The translations under genes and the position numbers were made by a program. Below, piece by piece: positions 36,064-44,566 of a stretch of 64,000 bases of DNA; the first letter of the stretch is position 1, and each line of letters starts with the position of its first letter. The stretch spans positions 1 through 64,000 of the forward strand of contig CADACE010000032.1 in NCBI GenBank assembly GCA_902786265.1. The letters are read 5' to 3'. The stretch is from an uncultured Chloroflexota bacterium. Its GTDB lineage: Bacteria; Chloroflexota; Anaerolineae; Anaerolineales; Anaerolineaceae. Under the pieces are notes generated by a model. That model saw nothing but the letters and a program-made list of their open reading frames with translations, was not told the origin of the DNA and did not search any database.

Positions 36064-36225
36064 GGTTACTAAAGGCACCAGTGAATATAATAGACCTTTT
36101 TTCTGAAAACCATTGGAAACATTATTAGTCAAAGTGGTTACTAAAGTAACCGGTGAATAAAAAAGTACTGTTTTTCTGAAAACCATTGAAAATCATCATC
36201 AGGTAAAGTGGTTACTAAAGTAACC
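36064..36225. promoter_or_regulatory. Three palindromic iterons with GGTTAC/GTAACC half-sites
   Basis: 16-bp dyads at 36064-36079 (GGTTACTAAAGGCACC), 36136-36151 and 36210-36225 (both GGTTACTAAAGTAACC), spaced 72 and 74 bp. The linker TTCTGAAAACCATTG is also repeated twice. A half-site GGCACC lies near 36036. The region sits between divergent genes and is probably the binding site of a dimeric regulator. The rest of 35996-36506 shows short repeats but no gene; the upstream extension of the HTH frame is probably not translated. Confidence 0.75.
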
Positions 36226-36506
36226 AGTGAATACTCCATTAATGTAATGACAGAGCCTGAAGTACTGAAGATAATACCGGCTATGAAACAATACCTGAAA
36301 TTAGTGTTACCGGAAATTACGGAAATTCATCTGAGAAAAAAGTATTGAAAAACAGGGGTATTGAAAAACAGGGGAAAAAAAGAGTATTCAATAATAATTT
36401 CTTATATAAGCTCCACCAATTTTACGAGGAAAAATCCGACTTTTTCACTGTTTTTTTGCAGTTTTGTAAGCTCTCTTCAAAAACTATACTATTGTGTTTT
36501 GAGGGA

Positions 36507-37163
36507 ATGAAGATGTTTGCAAAAAAGATCGACAAATTTCGGAAAAAGCATAAATTATCGATTCCGCAGTTTTGTAAAGCGGGTCATATTCAGATCACAC
36601 AATACAGAAGGTATTTGAAAAATGATACGGAATCTCTTTTGATCAAGGACGCTGTAATGCTGATGGCTTCTTTTCCGGAAGAGCTGAATATAAATTCGTT
36701 GCTCGGAATGATGGGCAGCAGGGAGCTCCTTTTGGGAGAAGGTTTGCCTTCATTCGGGTTTTCGAATGATCCGAAACATGATTATGATCAGAATGAAAAT
36801 TACTTCAGGAAATTTTATTGTGATACCGCATTCAGGATTTTTAAACCTCTAGATGCGATAGAACTTCTGGCTGCTATGACATCACGCTGCAATAAATATG
36901 AAATATGGCTGCCAATGGCGGAAAATATGTATTATCTGATGTATTCTCTCCGGGATCTCCGAAAACTGAAGTTCACAAGATTCGAGCCGTCCGAGCAAAC
37001 CGTACTGGCACATTTTCAGCGAAGAAGACTTGTAACTCGATTTATTGATCTGTGTGAATATGAACGGGCATTTGATAGCGGTGGCCTTTATCTTTTATCC
37101 GAGCTGATGTATCTCAATGAAAGGCGGGATTTCGGGATTAAGCTTATCCCTCCCAATATATGA
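36507..37163 (+). CDS. HTH protein with unknown C-terminal domain, 218 aa
   Basis: The start is set at ATG 36507 (or 36513), where GAGGGA lies upstream; the frame is open earlier but covers repeat DNA. The N-terminal ~65 residues look like an XRE-type HTH (KHKLSIPQFCKAGHIQITQYRRYLKND). The rest is helical and unrecognised (FRIFKPLDAIELLAAMTSRC, MYLNERRDFGIKLIP). The small size, the flanking iterons on both sides and the 42-bp repeat 260 bp downstream suggest a DNA-binding regulator that acts on these sites. Confidence 0.65.
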   Translation: MKMFAKKIDKFRKKHKLSIPQFCKAGHIQITQYRRYLKNDTESLLIKDAVMLMASFPEELNINSLLGMMGSRELLLGEGLPSFGFSNDPKHDYDQNENYFRKFYCDTAFRIFKPLDAIELLAAMTSRCNKYEIWLPMAENMYYLMYSLRDLRKLKFTRFEPSEQTVLAHFQRRRLVTRFIDLCEYERAFDSGGLYLLSELMYLNERRDFGIKLIPPNI

Positions 37164-37423
37164 TGACCGACACATCGAACAAATTTTGGCATAAACTCGT
37201 AAAATTAGTCCCTTTCACGGAGCAAAAACTAGCCAATAATATATATGATAAAAAAATGTTTCTTTACATCCGAATAGCCTTTTTTACTGAACCGCAAGTT
37301 ATCGGGGCAAAATTGCGCCTGCTTTCATGAAAAATATTGAGCAGAATAAATGCACGATACGCTTACGGTTGCTTTAGCAGCCACTTTCCGTTTTACCTTT
37401 AAAATCCGGTCTTTCCGGAAACT

Positions 37424-37465
37424 GTCTTGGAAATACTCTAGTTAGAAATACTTATTGATATTTTT
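37424..37465. repeat. 42-bp direct repeat, right copy
   Basis: Exact copy of 14238-14279 in the same orientation. The surrounding 37164-37549 has no gene that I can support. Confidence 0.9.
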
Positions 37466-37549
37466 TGAGCCATAATTTTGAGACAGTTTGCGACATATAT
37501 CGCAAAATATTGCTTATTTCGTCAGTGAAAATATGGAAAGTACCAAAGT

Positions 37550-37715
37550 GGTGCCTAAAGGCACCATTCAGATAAAACCGGATACAATCGCAGAACTAAT
37601 AATCTTCCGAAAAATCCAGCTTATTCTGAAGTGGTTACTTTAGGCACCACTCAGTTGAATCCGGATACAAAAGCGGGATTAATAATCCTCCGAAAAATCC
37701 AAATCATCCTCATCG
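37550..37715. repeat. Tandem duplication with GGTGCC/GGCACC dyads
   Basis: Two ~83-bp units (37550-37632 and 37633-37715). Each begins with a dyad of the family seen at 36064-36225: GGTGCCTAAAGGCACC at 37550-37565, and GGTTACTTTAGGCACC at 37633-37648. The second unit runs into the 3' end of the 85-aa gene, so the first unit is a duplicated gene end. Confidence 0.75.
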
Positions 37716-37936
37716 AAAGAAAAATCCGGAAGCGGCAATTGATTCTCATTAAATGGGATCGGAACAAAAGCCACTCCTTCAAACGGTTCAGGAACGTTAT
37801 CAAACTGTAGCGTGATCCGGAAGATATGCAGATATTGGCCTTCTCCATCTTCCCTGTATCCGTACGGTTCCATAAAGATTAAACCATTCATTAAACCATC
37901 AGCCACCCATCGTTCAAATGTAATATTCTTTTTCAT
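37679..37936 (-). CDS. Small acidic protein, 85 aa
   Basis: No family recognised. MKKNITFERWVADGLMNGLI at the start and a strongly acidic tail (DFSFDEDDLDFSEDY). SD AAGGAG at good spacing. Acidic tails of this kind occur in DNA mimics and antitoxins, but nothing more supports that. Its 3' end is duplicated downstream as part of the iteron region. Confidence 0.65.
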   Translation of the reverse strand: MKKNITFERWVADGLMNGLIFMEPYGYREDGEGQYLHIFRITLQFDNVPEPFEGVAFVPIPFNENQLPLPDFSFDEDDLDFSEDY

Positions 37937-38009
37937 ATTATGCTCCTTATATACTTATGAAAGAGATTGTATACACCTGAATTCGATTTGAAACCGTTTT
38001 GCAGCAGGG

Positions 38010-38600
38010 TCAGCCTTTTGAATTCTTTTTCGGTATCTTTTTGCAGATCCCATTTTTTGAGCATAGACGGTAGAAAGTATTCGGTTTAAGTCCGAGTCGA
38101 TTCATGGTTTCACGTGCTGTAATCTTACCGGATTGCCAGGATTTGATCGCATCATCCCATCCATTGGGGATTTCGATGGGTTTCCGTCCTTTGTAAACAC
38201 CTTCCCGTTTGGCAATGGCGATCCCCTCCCTGGTCCGTTCCAGAATGTTGGTCCGTTCGAACTCGTTGATCGCCCCAATCATGGTGAGCATCAGCTTCCC
38301 GGTCGGTGTAGAGGAATCAATATTTTCCTTGTTGGAGACTAGGTGGACGCCTTTTTTGGCCAGCAGATCCACGATCACCAACAGGTCAGCCGTAGAACGG
38401 GCCAACCGGGACAGATCGTGAATATGGATCGTATCACCTTCCCGAACGTATTCCAGCATTTCCTGCAGCTTTGGCCGATTTGCATCCTTGCCGGATATTT
38501 TTTCCGTATACCAGCGCTCGATCCCATATTTCTCCAATGCCTCAATCTGTCGTGCTTCGTTCTGATCGATCGACGAAACTCTTACATATGCGATATTCAT
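38010..38600 (-). CDS. Small serine recombinase (resolvase/invertase family)
   Basis: 196 aa from the ATG at 38600, which has GGAGGAAAT upstream. The catalytic Ser9 lies in AYVRVSSIDQN. Arg residues of the active site are in DLSRLARSTADLL, and the E helix is in GAINEFERTNILERTREGI. The C-terminal HTH (ITARETMNRLGLKPNTFYRLC) is of Hin/Tn3-resolvase type. It could resolve dimers of the excised element or invert DNA; no res site is evident in the 300-bp gap to 38903, where I see no gene. Confidence 0.92.
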   Translation of the reverse strand: MNIAYVRVSSIDQNEARQIEALEKYGIERWYTEKISGKDANRPKLQEMLEYVREGDTIHIHDLSRLARSTADLLVIVDLLAKKGVHLVSNKENIDSSTPTGKLMLTMIGAINEFERTNILERTREGIAIAKREGVYKGRKPIEIPNGWDDAIKSWQSGKITARETMNRLGLKPNTFYRLCSKNGICKKIPKKNSKG

Positions 38601-38902
38601 ATTTCCTCCGATGTGTGTCAATAGGGTAAACCCTAAACAAAGTTACGGGAAAATCCATTTTATGAGGAAGCCTTTCTATGAAAGTGTTTCTTTAAATTCG
38701 AAAATCGATTTCTGAAATATTTCACCGAAAAACCACTCTATTGACATATTGAAGTATATTCGGCCGAAACAGTTTTGAAACTGAGTTCCTTTTATTTTGC
38801 CGGAACCTATCAATTCATCTCTAATCAGATGGTGTTTGAATCAGAACAATTCTGAGGTTAGGTTTATAATTATCCATATTATTTTCTTTAAGGAAATTTG
38901 AA

Positions 38903-40408
38903 ATGAAAGAAGTGTTTGACCTATCAAAATTCGATGAATACAAAGAAGACAACCGACGGGAAGTGAAATCTGCAAAAGGTGGATTACCCGGCTCGCTGTG
39001 GGATACCTATTCCGCGATGGCAAACACTTACGGCGGTGTGATCATCCTTGGGGTAAAAGAAAATACAGATGGTTCTTGGTATACGACCGGCTTGAAAGAT
39101 GTTTCCAGGCTGAAGAAGGATTTCTGGAATACCATTAACAACCAGACAAAGGTAAGTATTAATCTTCTTCAAGAGAAGGATGTCGCAGATTATGAGAAGG
39201 ACGGAGATGTAATTCTCGTTATATATGTTCCAGCTGCTGACAGGGAAAACAAGCCTGTTTATTTGAACCAGGATCTTTTCGGTGGCACATTCAAGCGTAA
39301 TAACGAAGGCGACTATCATTGTACAAGAGCCGAAATCCAGGCGATGCTGCGGGATGAAACCAGGGTTACGATGGATACAAAGGTCCTCCCCAAAATGAAA
39401 GTCGCTGACTTTGATCAGGACACGATTCGAAGCTATAAACTATGGCTCGAATCAAAACGGCCTGGGCATGTTTTCCTTTCTCAGTCTAACGACGATTTTC
39501 TGGAATCGATCGGTGCAGCAAGAATCGCAGATGACGGTGTAATCCATCCCACATCTGCCGGCCTATTAATGTTCGGCAAGGAATACAAGATTCTTTATGA
39601 GTTCGAGCAGTACCTGTTGGATTATCGGGAACACTTGAGTCCCGAGGTTCGCTGGACCGACAGAATTATGTCACAGTCAGGCGATTGGTCCGGGAATGTA
39701 TTTGATTTCTTTGTCAGAGTTTCCGCAAAGCTGACATTGGACTTGAAGAAACCCTTCAAACTGGTGAACATGGTTCGGCAGGATGAAACCCCTGTACATG
39801 ATGCCGTTCGTGAAGCATTGGTCAATTGTCTTGTAAATACAGACTTCTATGAACCCCGTGGGGTTGTGATCGAAAAATATCCGGATCGGATCGTCCTGCA
39901 AAACCCCGGCACTGTGATCGTCGGTAAAAAACAGATGCTGCGGGGCGGTTTGTCAGAACCCCGTAACGGCGCGCTGATGAAGATGTTCCATTTGATCGGA
40001 TACGGAGAACGTGCCGGCAGCGGTGTACCCGATATCTATGCTACATGGGATAATGCCGGTTTTGCCGATCCAATCGTTGAAGAGCAATTCGGCAGTGGTC
40101 AACCGAACCGAACGATCGTTACTTTGCCGTTGGTTGAAAAAGATCCGGTTGTTTCTAATAAACAACCAAGAAAACAACCAAGAAAACAAACAGAAAAAAG
40201 TCAGGAAATTGAGCAAAGAATGGAAATGGTTTTATCTATGATTCGAGATAATCCTGCAATTACACGTAAAGAATTATCAGAACTATTAATTTTAACGGAG
40301 CAACAAGTCCGAACCGCAATTGAAAACTTGAAAAAGAAAAATATGATTTATCATGAGGGACCTAATAAGGGTGGAAAATGGATTATTACTGCAGGACATA
40401 AAAATTAA
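38903..40408 (+). CDS. AlbA_2/Schlafen-type ATP-binding regulator with C-terminal wHTH
   Basis: 501 aa. The N-terminal ~150 residues are an AlbA_2 domain (REVKSAKGGLPGSLWDTYSAMANTYGGVIILGV). The middle is a HATPase_c_4 region (HDAVREALVNCLVNTDFYEPRGVVI, then GERAGSGVPDIY). The tail is a winged helix (NPAITRKELSELLILTEQQVRTAIENL). A Lys/Gln/Pro-rich linker with the duplicated QPRK word joins them. The sequence turns AT-rich from this linker on, as in the next gene. A 102-bp relic of a close relative lies at 47535-47636. Confidence 0.87.
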   Translation: MKEVFDLSKFDEYKEDNRREVKSAKGGLPGSLWDTYSAMANTYGGVIILGVKENTDGSWYTTGLKDVSRLKKDFWNTINNQTKVSINLLQEKDVADYEKDGDVILVIYVPAADRENKPVYLNQDLFGGTFKRNNEGDYHCTRAEIQAMLRDETRVTMDTKVLPKMKVADFDQDTIRSYKLWLESKRPGHVFLSQSNDDFLESIGAARIADDGVIHPTSAGLLMFGKEYKILYEFEQYLLDYREHLSPEVRWTDRIMSQSGDWSGNVFDFFVRVSAKLTLDLKKPFKLVNMVRQDETPVHDAVREALVNCLVNTDFYEPRGVVIEKYPDRIVLQNPGTVIVGKKQMLRGGLSEPRNGALMKMFHLIGYGERAGSGVPDIYATWDNAGFADPIVEEQFGSGQPNRTIVTLPLVEKDPVVSNKQPRKQPRKQTEKSQEIEQRMEMVLSMIRDNPAITRKELSELLILTEQQVRTAIENLKKKNMIYHEGPNKGGKWIITAGHKN

Positions 40409-40515
40409 GACTTATTAGTTGATAAAAAGTCTAATTATTCTCATCAATATCGTCCTTATAGCAGATTCATTTTGTTTGCTTCAAAAATGTTTTCATTTCG
40501 ATTAATGAGGATTAA

Positions 40516-42120
40516 ATGAGTTATAAGTATTGGCTTCCTGATGAACAAGGGAAAAAAACAGAATATATTACAGAATCTAATGCTGTAATTATCGTAGGAG
40601 CTAACGGATCCGGTAAGAGTAAGTTGGGTGCATGGATTGAGCAGCAAAGTTTTAAAGAAGTACATCGTGTTGGAGCACAAAGAAATCTAAACTTTAATGA
40701 AAACATCCCGTTGAAAAGTTATTCAGAAGCTGAAAATTGGGTTTTTTATGGTAATGAAAAAGAAGATAATCATCAAAAAGGGCATCGTTGGAATTGGGGA
40801 CATTACACAACAAAGCTAATTGATGATTTCGATAATGTTTTATCTGCACTAATTGCTCTAAAAAATAATGAGATAAGTCAATTTCATGAGGCTTGTAAGA
40901 AAGCAGGTGATAATAAAAATGAATGGCCTGATATTCCAACCACAGCCATCGACAAGCTTAAAACAATATGGTCATCTGTACTTCCTCAAAGACAACTTAT
41001 CGAAGATGATTCAAAATTCTATGCGATATTTCATAAGAACGGAGAGAAAGTAAGGTATTCTGCAACCGAAATGAGTGATGGTGAACGTGCAGTTTTATAT
41101 CTTGCCTCACAGGTACTTTGTGTACCTGAAAACAAGATTTTGATTATTGATGAACCTGAAATACATTTGCATCGTTCCATAATTAATCGTTTGTGGAGAA
41201 CATTGGAAAGTTGTCGTCCAGACTGTCTGTTTATCTATATAACTCATGACCTTCATTTCGTTTCAGCTCATGGACATGTGGATAAATATTGGATTAAAAA
41301 TTATGATGGAACAAATTGGACATTTGAGAAAATAGTAGAAGAAGAGTTACCAGAGGAACTTACAATCGAAATACTTGGCAGCAGAAAGAATGTTCTCTTT
41401 GTTGAAGGAGAGAAGGGAAGCTACGATTATTTACTGTATGATCAGTTATACCCTAATTATTTGATAATACCCTGCGGAGGATGTTCTCAAGTAATTTCAA
41501 GAACGAAGGCATTCAGAAACAGCAAATTACTTCATAATTGTGAAGTTTATGGACTGATTGATCGTGATTATAGATCAGACCATGAGATTAATGCTTATAT
41601 TTCGGACAATATCTATGTTCTTGCTGTTGCAGAAGTAGAGAATTTATTTCTTGTTGAGGAATTAATCTGTTTGATGGCTAAACAGTTTGGTGAAGATCCA
41701 AATAAAATAGTTGAAAAAGTAAAGAATTTTGTAATCAATACAAAGTTCGCAAATATGATTAATCGACAAATATGTCAAAGTGTCGTTGCTGAAATCAAAT
41801 ATAAATTGTCTTGTATCGAAATTAATAAACAAAATGAGGCAGATGCAAAAACGAGTTTACAAACTGGAATTGCATCAATTGATTATGATACGATCAAACA
41901 GTTAAAAGAGAATATATTTCAGAATGCATTAGCCAACAATGATTACAGAGAAGTGCTAAAAATATTTAACGAAAAGGGAATTGCTGCAGAAATTGGAAGC
42001 ATACTTGGTATTGACAGGCGAGAATACCAGAAGAAAGTAATCAGCTTGCTCCAAGGTCCGCAACATGACGCAATTGTAAGATCTCTGGAGGCATATTTAC
42101 CTGTAGAAATACCCAGATAA
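40516..42120 (+). CDS. Fused AAA ATPase-TOPRIM protein, PARIS-like (AriA-AriB)
   Basis: 534 aa. The N-terminal ~300 residues are an ABC/OLD-type ATPase: Walker A GANGSGKS (28-35), signature MSDGERAVLYL, Walker B ILIIDEPEIHLH and H-loop YITHDLHF. The C-terminal part reads LFVEGEKGSYDYLLYDQL, IIPCGGCSQVI, YGLIDRDYRSD and AVAEVENLFL, which is the DUF4435/TOPRIM nuclease pattern. PARIS systems consist of an AAA protein and a DUF4435 effector that cuts tRNA when anti-restriction proteins appear; fused versions are known. The assignment rests on architecture. It is AT-rich and the last gene before the right end. Confidence 0.8.
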   Translation: MSYKYWLPDEQGKKTEYITESNAVIIVGANGSGKSKLGAWIEQQSFKEVHRVGAQRNLNFNENIPLKSYSEAENWVFYGNEKEDNHQKGHRWNWGHYTTKLIDDFDNVLSALIALKNNEISQFHEACKKAGDNKNEWPDIPTTAIDKLKTIWSSVLPQRQLIEDDSKFYAIFHKNGEKVRYSATEMSDGERAVLYLASQVLCVPENKILIIDEPEIHLHRSIINRLWRTLESCRPDCLFIYITHDLHFVSAHGHVDKYWIKNYDGTNWTFEKIVEEELPEELTIEILGSRKNVLFVEGEKGSYDYLLYDQLYPNYLIIPCGGCSQVISRTKAFRNSKLLHNCEVYGLIDRDYRSDHEINAYISDNIYVLAVAEVENLFLVEELICLMAKQFGEDPNKIVEKVKNFVINTKFANMINRQICQSVVAEIKYKLSCIEINKQNEADAKTSLQTGIASIDYDTIKQLKENIFQNALANNDYREVLKIFNEKGIAAEIGSILGIDRREYQKKVISLLQGPQHDAIVRSLEAYLPVEIPR

Positions 42121-42300
42121 CAGATTCCAAGGCATTTTGTATCCACGCTGGTGAGCGAACTAGAAAGTGAATCGGATGTGTTCCATTTTTAGTTTGGAAT
42201 TTATTATTGCTTTTGGTTTATAAATCCCCCATACAGGATTTGAAACACTAACTTATAAATGACCGGTTAATAGTTCCAGCCTTACTCGGGTTACAGTGGT

Positions 42301-42411
42301 ATCAAATTCACGAATTCGTAAAAAAGATCACTTTCCTCGTAATTACGAGGAAGATCCGGTTTGGGTTTTACTCGTAAAAAATTTTGGGGTGGTATCAAAT
42401 TCACGAATTCG
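42301..42411. repeat. Right-end arm repeats R1 and R2
   Basis: R1 (from 42301) repeats TCAAATTCACGAATTCG, AAAAAAGATCAC and the dyad TTCCTCGT/ACGAGGAA (42333-42352). TTTACTCGTAAAAAATTTT follows, as in the left end (11324-11342). R2 begins near 42391 with TATCAAATTCACGAATTCG. Both point the same way as L1/L2. TTTACTCGG words follow at 42425 and 42440. I see no gene in 42121-42478. Confidence 0.75.
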
Positions 42412-42478
42412 TGAATTTGTTAAATTTACTCGGGGCGTTTACTCGGAAGGATCCCCCCAGTGGGGCTGAAACACCCAT

Positions 42479-42515
42479 CGCTTAGGTTGTGGGTTCGAGT
42501 CCCACCCGGGGTACA
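42479..42515 (+). repeat. attR: second copy of the 37-bp tRNA-Arg segment
   Basis: Identical to 11216-11252. The 5' half of the tRNA is absent, so this is not a functional tRNA but the right junction of the element. Confidence 0.95.
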
Positions 42516-42778
42516 CTTGCCACTCCTTTTAATTATGAGGAGCGGAAATTTTTTAATTTATTCGTAACCGCTAAGCACCCGGCGGCACATCAAGCATTTT
42601 GCGGCTGACCTTATGTGCTTCGTCCAGAACAGATACCGAATAAAATCGGGGCAGTTCTTCAGAAAATATTATTTCCTGTCTCGTTTATCTCAGTTTTAAC
42701 AACCTCAATCAGCGCTGAAAGCCCTCTTTCAACGCTTTTTTTGTCCCGGAACAGTCCCGACCGGGCAATCTCCCGGGG

Positions 42779-44107
42779 TTATCCGGTGTCTAATCTCGAC
42801 AGCACCTTGCGGATGTCCGCCGCCAGTACCGGTTCATAATAATTAAACTCCGGGTCAGCCGCGAGAAATTCCAATTCGTCAAATGTAAAGCACAGCTTAT
42901 TGCCTGCTTTTGTTTCGCTGCGTTTTATCACATTCTGCATCACTTCGATACACATCGGAAGTGCTCCCGGGATCAGCGGATCTTCGGTGTCACTGGAACG
43001 CTCAGCGTTTTTGTTTCCCTGTTCCGTAATCCTTGTGGATCCGGAAACCGAGTCCGCCTCCGGGGAATATACCACTGAAAGTATCTGTTCAGTACCCAGT
43101 GGCCCGGCAAGCGTTTCGTTCTGCTGTGCCGGCTCATTGGCTGTATCAGAGCTGACCTCATGTGCTTTGTTCTGAACAGATATCTCTGAAATCTCCTCAG
43201 CTTCAGGTTTTCCCTCATACCGCATCTGCTCAGAAACGCTGCGGCGGGATTCAGCTTTGCTGAACTGTTCCCGATGCATCTCTTTCGCATTTTCTTCACA
43301 GGCTTCGTTCATCAACTCCGGTTCGTTTTCAGCATTTTTATCTTCCGGATCCGAATCTCTGACCCCCGAATCCTGACCCCTGAATCCTTTATTTTCCTGC
43401 GGAAGGCACGGCTTATCTGCCGCACCCATGATCTTTACCTCTGCGGGAACGGGAAACGCCGGAGAATGTCTGAAGGCCGGTGCCTCGTGTTCCTTATCAT
43501 GGCAGCTTTTTGTCCAGGATTTTTCGGAAAAAGCGAACCCGTTGATGACCGGGTCGTAATTTTCCTGTCCGTTATACAGGCAATCATCATATTTATGGAG
43601 CTTCACTTCTGTGGAACGGATCCGCTCCAGAAGGCTGAAATAGCGGAACTGCATATCCAGAAGGGCATCATCGATGTCATGCTTCTGTTCCATATATTCC
43701 GTCAGTGCCCTGTCCAGCTTCTCAAAATGGAACGAGGCCATGCAGTAAAGTTTTTCGGTGGTGAGCTGCCCCAGGCTCGGGAAAGTCTGCTTCTTTCTTT
43801 CCAGTGCGTGTTTAGTGTAGCAAAGCGTCCCGAGATATTTAATGCCCTTTTCCAGCTGGGCACACTTTTTCAGGTACTTGGAGGAATGGCGGTTATACAT
43901 CACAGCCAGATCAAAGACGGCTTCGACTTTGTTGAGCATCTTCAGCGACATGTTTTCAAACCCAATGGGATTGGTGCTGTACGAATCGATGGATTCAAAC
44001 GGAAGCCCGTCATCCGGGTCCGCGGCCACAGCAGCGCAGGTCTGAGCATCATCTGCCAGAAACTCGTCCATCTCAGCAATCATCTTCTTGTCGTCAGACT
44101 GTTCCAT
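42779..44107 (-). CDS. Hypothetical protein of the element remnant, 442 aa
   Basis: Start at 44107 (MEQSDDKKMIAEMDEFL), with AGGAGGAACGG upstream; the frame is open 65 codons further but overlaps the rep relic. The N-terminal ~200 residues are helical and well ordered (LKMLNKVEAVFDLAVMYNRHSSKYLKKCAQLEKGIKYLG). The rest is low-complexity, Glu/Ser-rich and probably disordered. A GFRGQDSGVRDSD stretch near 43349-43390 comes from a tandem GAATCCTGACCCC-type DNA repeat inserted in frame. No family recognised. Confidence 0.7.
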   Translation of the reverse strand: MEQSDDKKMIAEMDEFLADDAQTCAAVAADPDDGLPFESIDSYSTNPIGFENMSLKMLNKVEAVFDLAVMYNRHSSKYLKKCAQLEKGIKYLGTLCYTKHALERKKQTFPSLGQLTTEKLYCMASFHFEKLDRALTEYMEQKHDIDDALLDMQFRYFSLLERIRSTEVKLHKYDDCLYNGQENYDPVINGFAFSEKSWTKSCHDKEHEAPAFRHSPAFPVPAEVKIMGAADKPCLPQENKGFRGQDSGVRDSDPEDKNAENEPELMNEACEENAKEMHREQFSKAESRRSVSEQMRYEGKPEAEEISEISVQNKAHEVSSDTANEPAQQNETLAGPLGTEQILSVVYSPEADSVSGSTRITEQGNKNAERSSDTEDPLIPGALPMCIEVMQNVIKRSETKAGNKLCFTFDELEFLAADPEFNYYEPVLAADIRKVLSRLDTG

Positions 44108-44207
44108 AACCGTTCCTCCTCCTTTCTTATTATTGATATAAATTCTATATAAAAAGTCTGCTTTGTCAAGTATATTGAAACAGATTTCTATAAAATAGTG
44201 ACATTTG

Positions 44208-44404
44208 TCATATCTGATGATTTTCCCGGCAGATGTTCCCCCGCGGTCGGGTGTGATCCGCACACGCCGGATATACCTTTGCGATCCGCATATTCTGTGC
44301 ATGGATCATCTTCTCCGCCGGTGGATCAAACTTCCATAGCTGATGTTTGGAAAGTCACCCGTCACACGGGTAGAATAATTTTCTTCCGGATAAACTTCTG
44401 CCAC
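44208..44404 (-). pseudogene. Broken rep gene (N-terminal relic)
   Basis: From a GTG at 44404 the frame reads VAEVYPEENYSTRVTGDFPN and then ISYGSLIHRRRR before a stop. This aligns with residues 1-30 of the Rep at 14351-15280 (EIYSSLVTDDRPKIDHGNLIRW). After a frame change at ~44309 it continues as MIHAQNMRIAKVYPACADHT, matching IRAGNIQIVKAYPARIDYTQ of Rep. The HUH domain is lost. It is thus a relic of a homologous element. Confidence 0.75.
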
Positions 44405-44475
44405 GGCATCAGTTTCCTTTCCCTGATACCGATATGCCGGGCTTTTAAAGAACAGACCGTCTGCTGAAAAAAAAA

Positions 44476-44501
44476 GAACATGATCTCTGAGAATCATGTT
44501 C
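44476..44501 (-). promoter_or_regulatory. Leader terminator of the rep relic
   Basis: GAACATGAT (44476-44484) pairs perfectly with ATCATGTTC (44493-44501). On the minus strand nine T follow. The same hairpin precedes intact rep at 15352-15377, where the loop and one stem base differ. Confidence 0.7.
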
Positions 44502-44566
44502 AAGAGTATATAAAAAAGTATATCAGCCGATTATTTTTTGAATGATATTGGGATCATAACAGAATA

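Larger units (their letters stand above)
11216..42515. mobile_element. 31.3-kb integrative element at tRNA-Arg with defence cargo
   Basis: It is bounded by the 37-bp tRNA repeats. A tyrosine recombinase and its HTH partner lie at the left end and conserved arm-type repeats lie inside both ends. It encodes an HUH Rep (14351-15280), so the excised circle may replicate by a rolling circle. No relaxase, coupling protein or conjugation genes are visible; any transfer would need a helper. Cargo includes HipBST, McrBC, a fused PARIS-like protein, a GHKL ATPase-nuclease, a Fic protein and other defence-like genes. GC content changes block by block, so the cargo is a mosaic. Confidence 0.92.

Noticed and set aside
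36064..36225. CRISPR array
   Set aside because: The repeats are only 16 bp, the linkers are themselves similar to each other, there are three copies and no cas genes nearby.
42479..42515. A second tRNA-Arg gene
   Set aside because: Only the 3' half is present; the acceptor 5' strand, D arm and anticodon are missing, so it is the attR copy.
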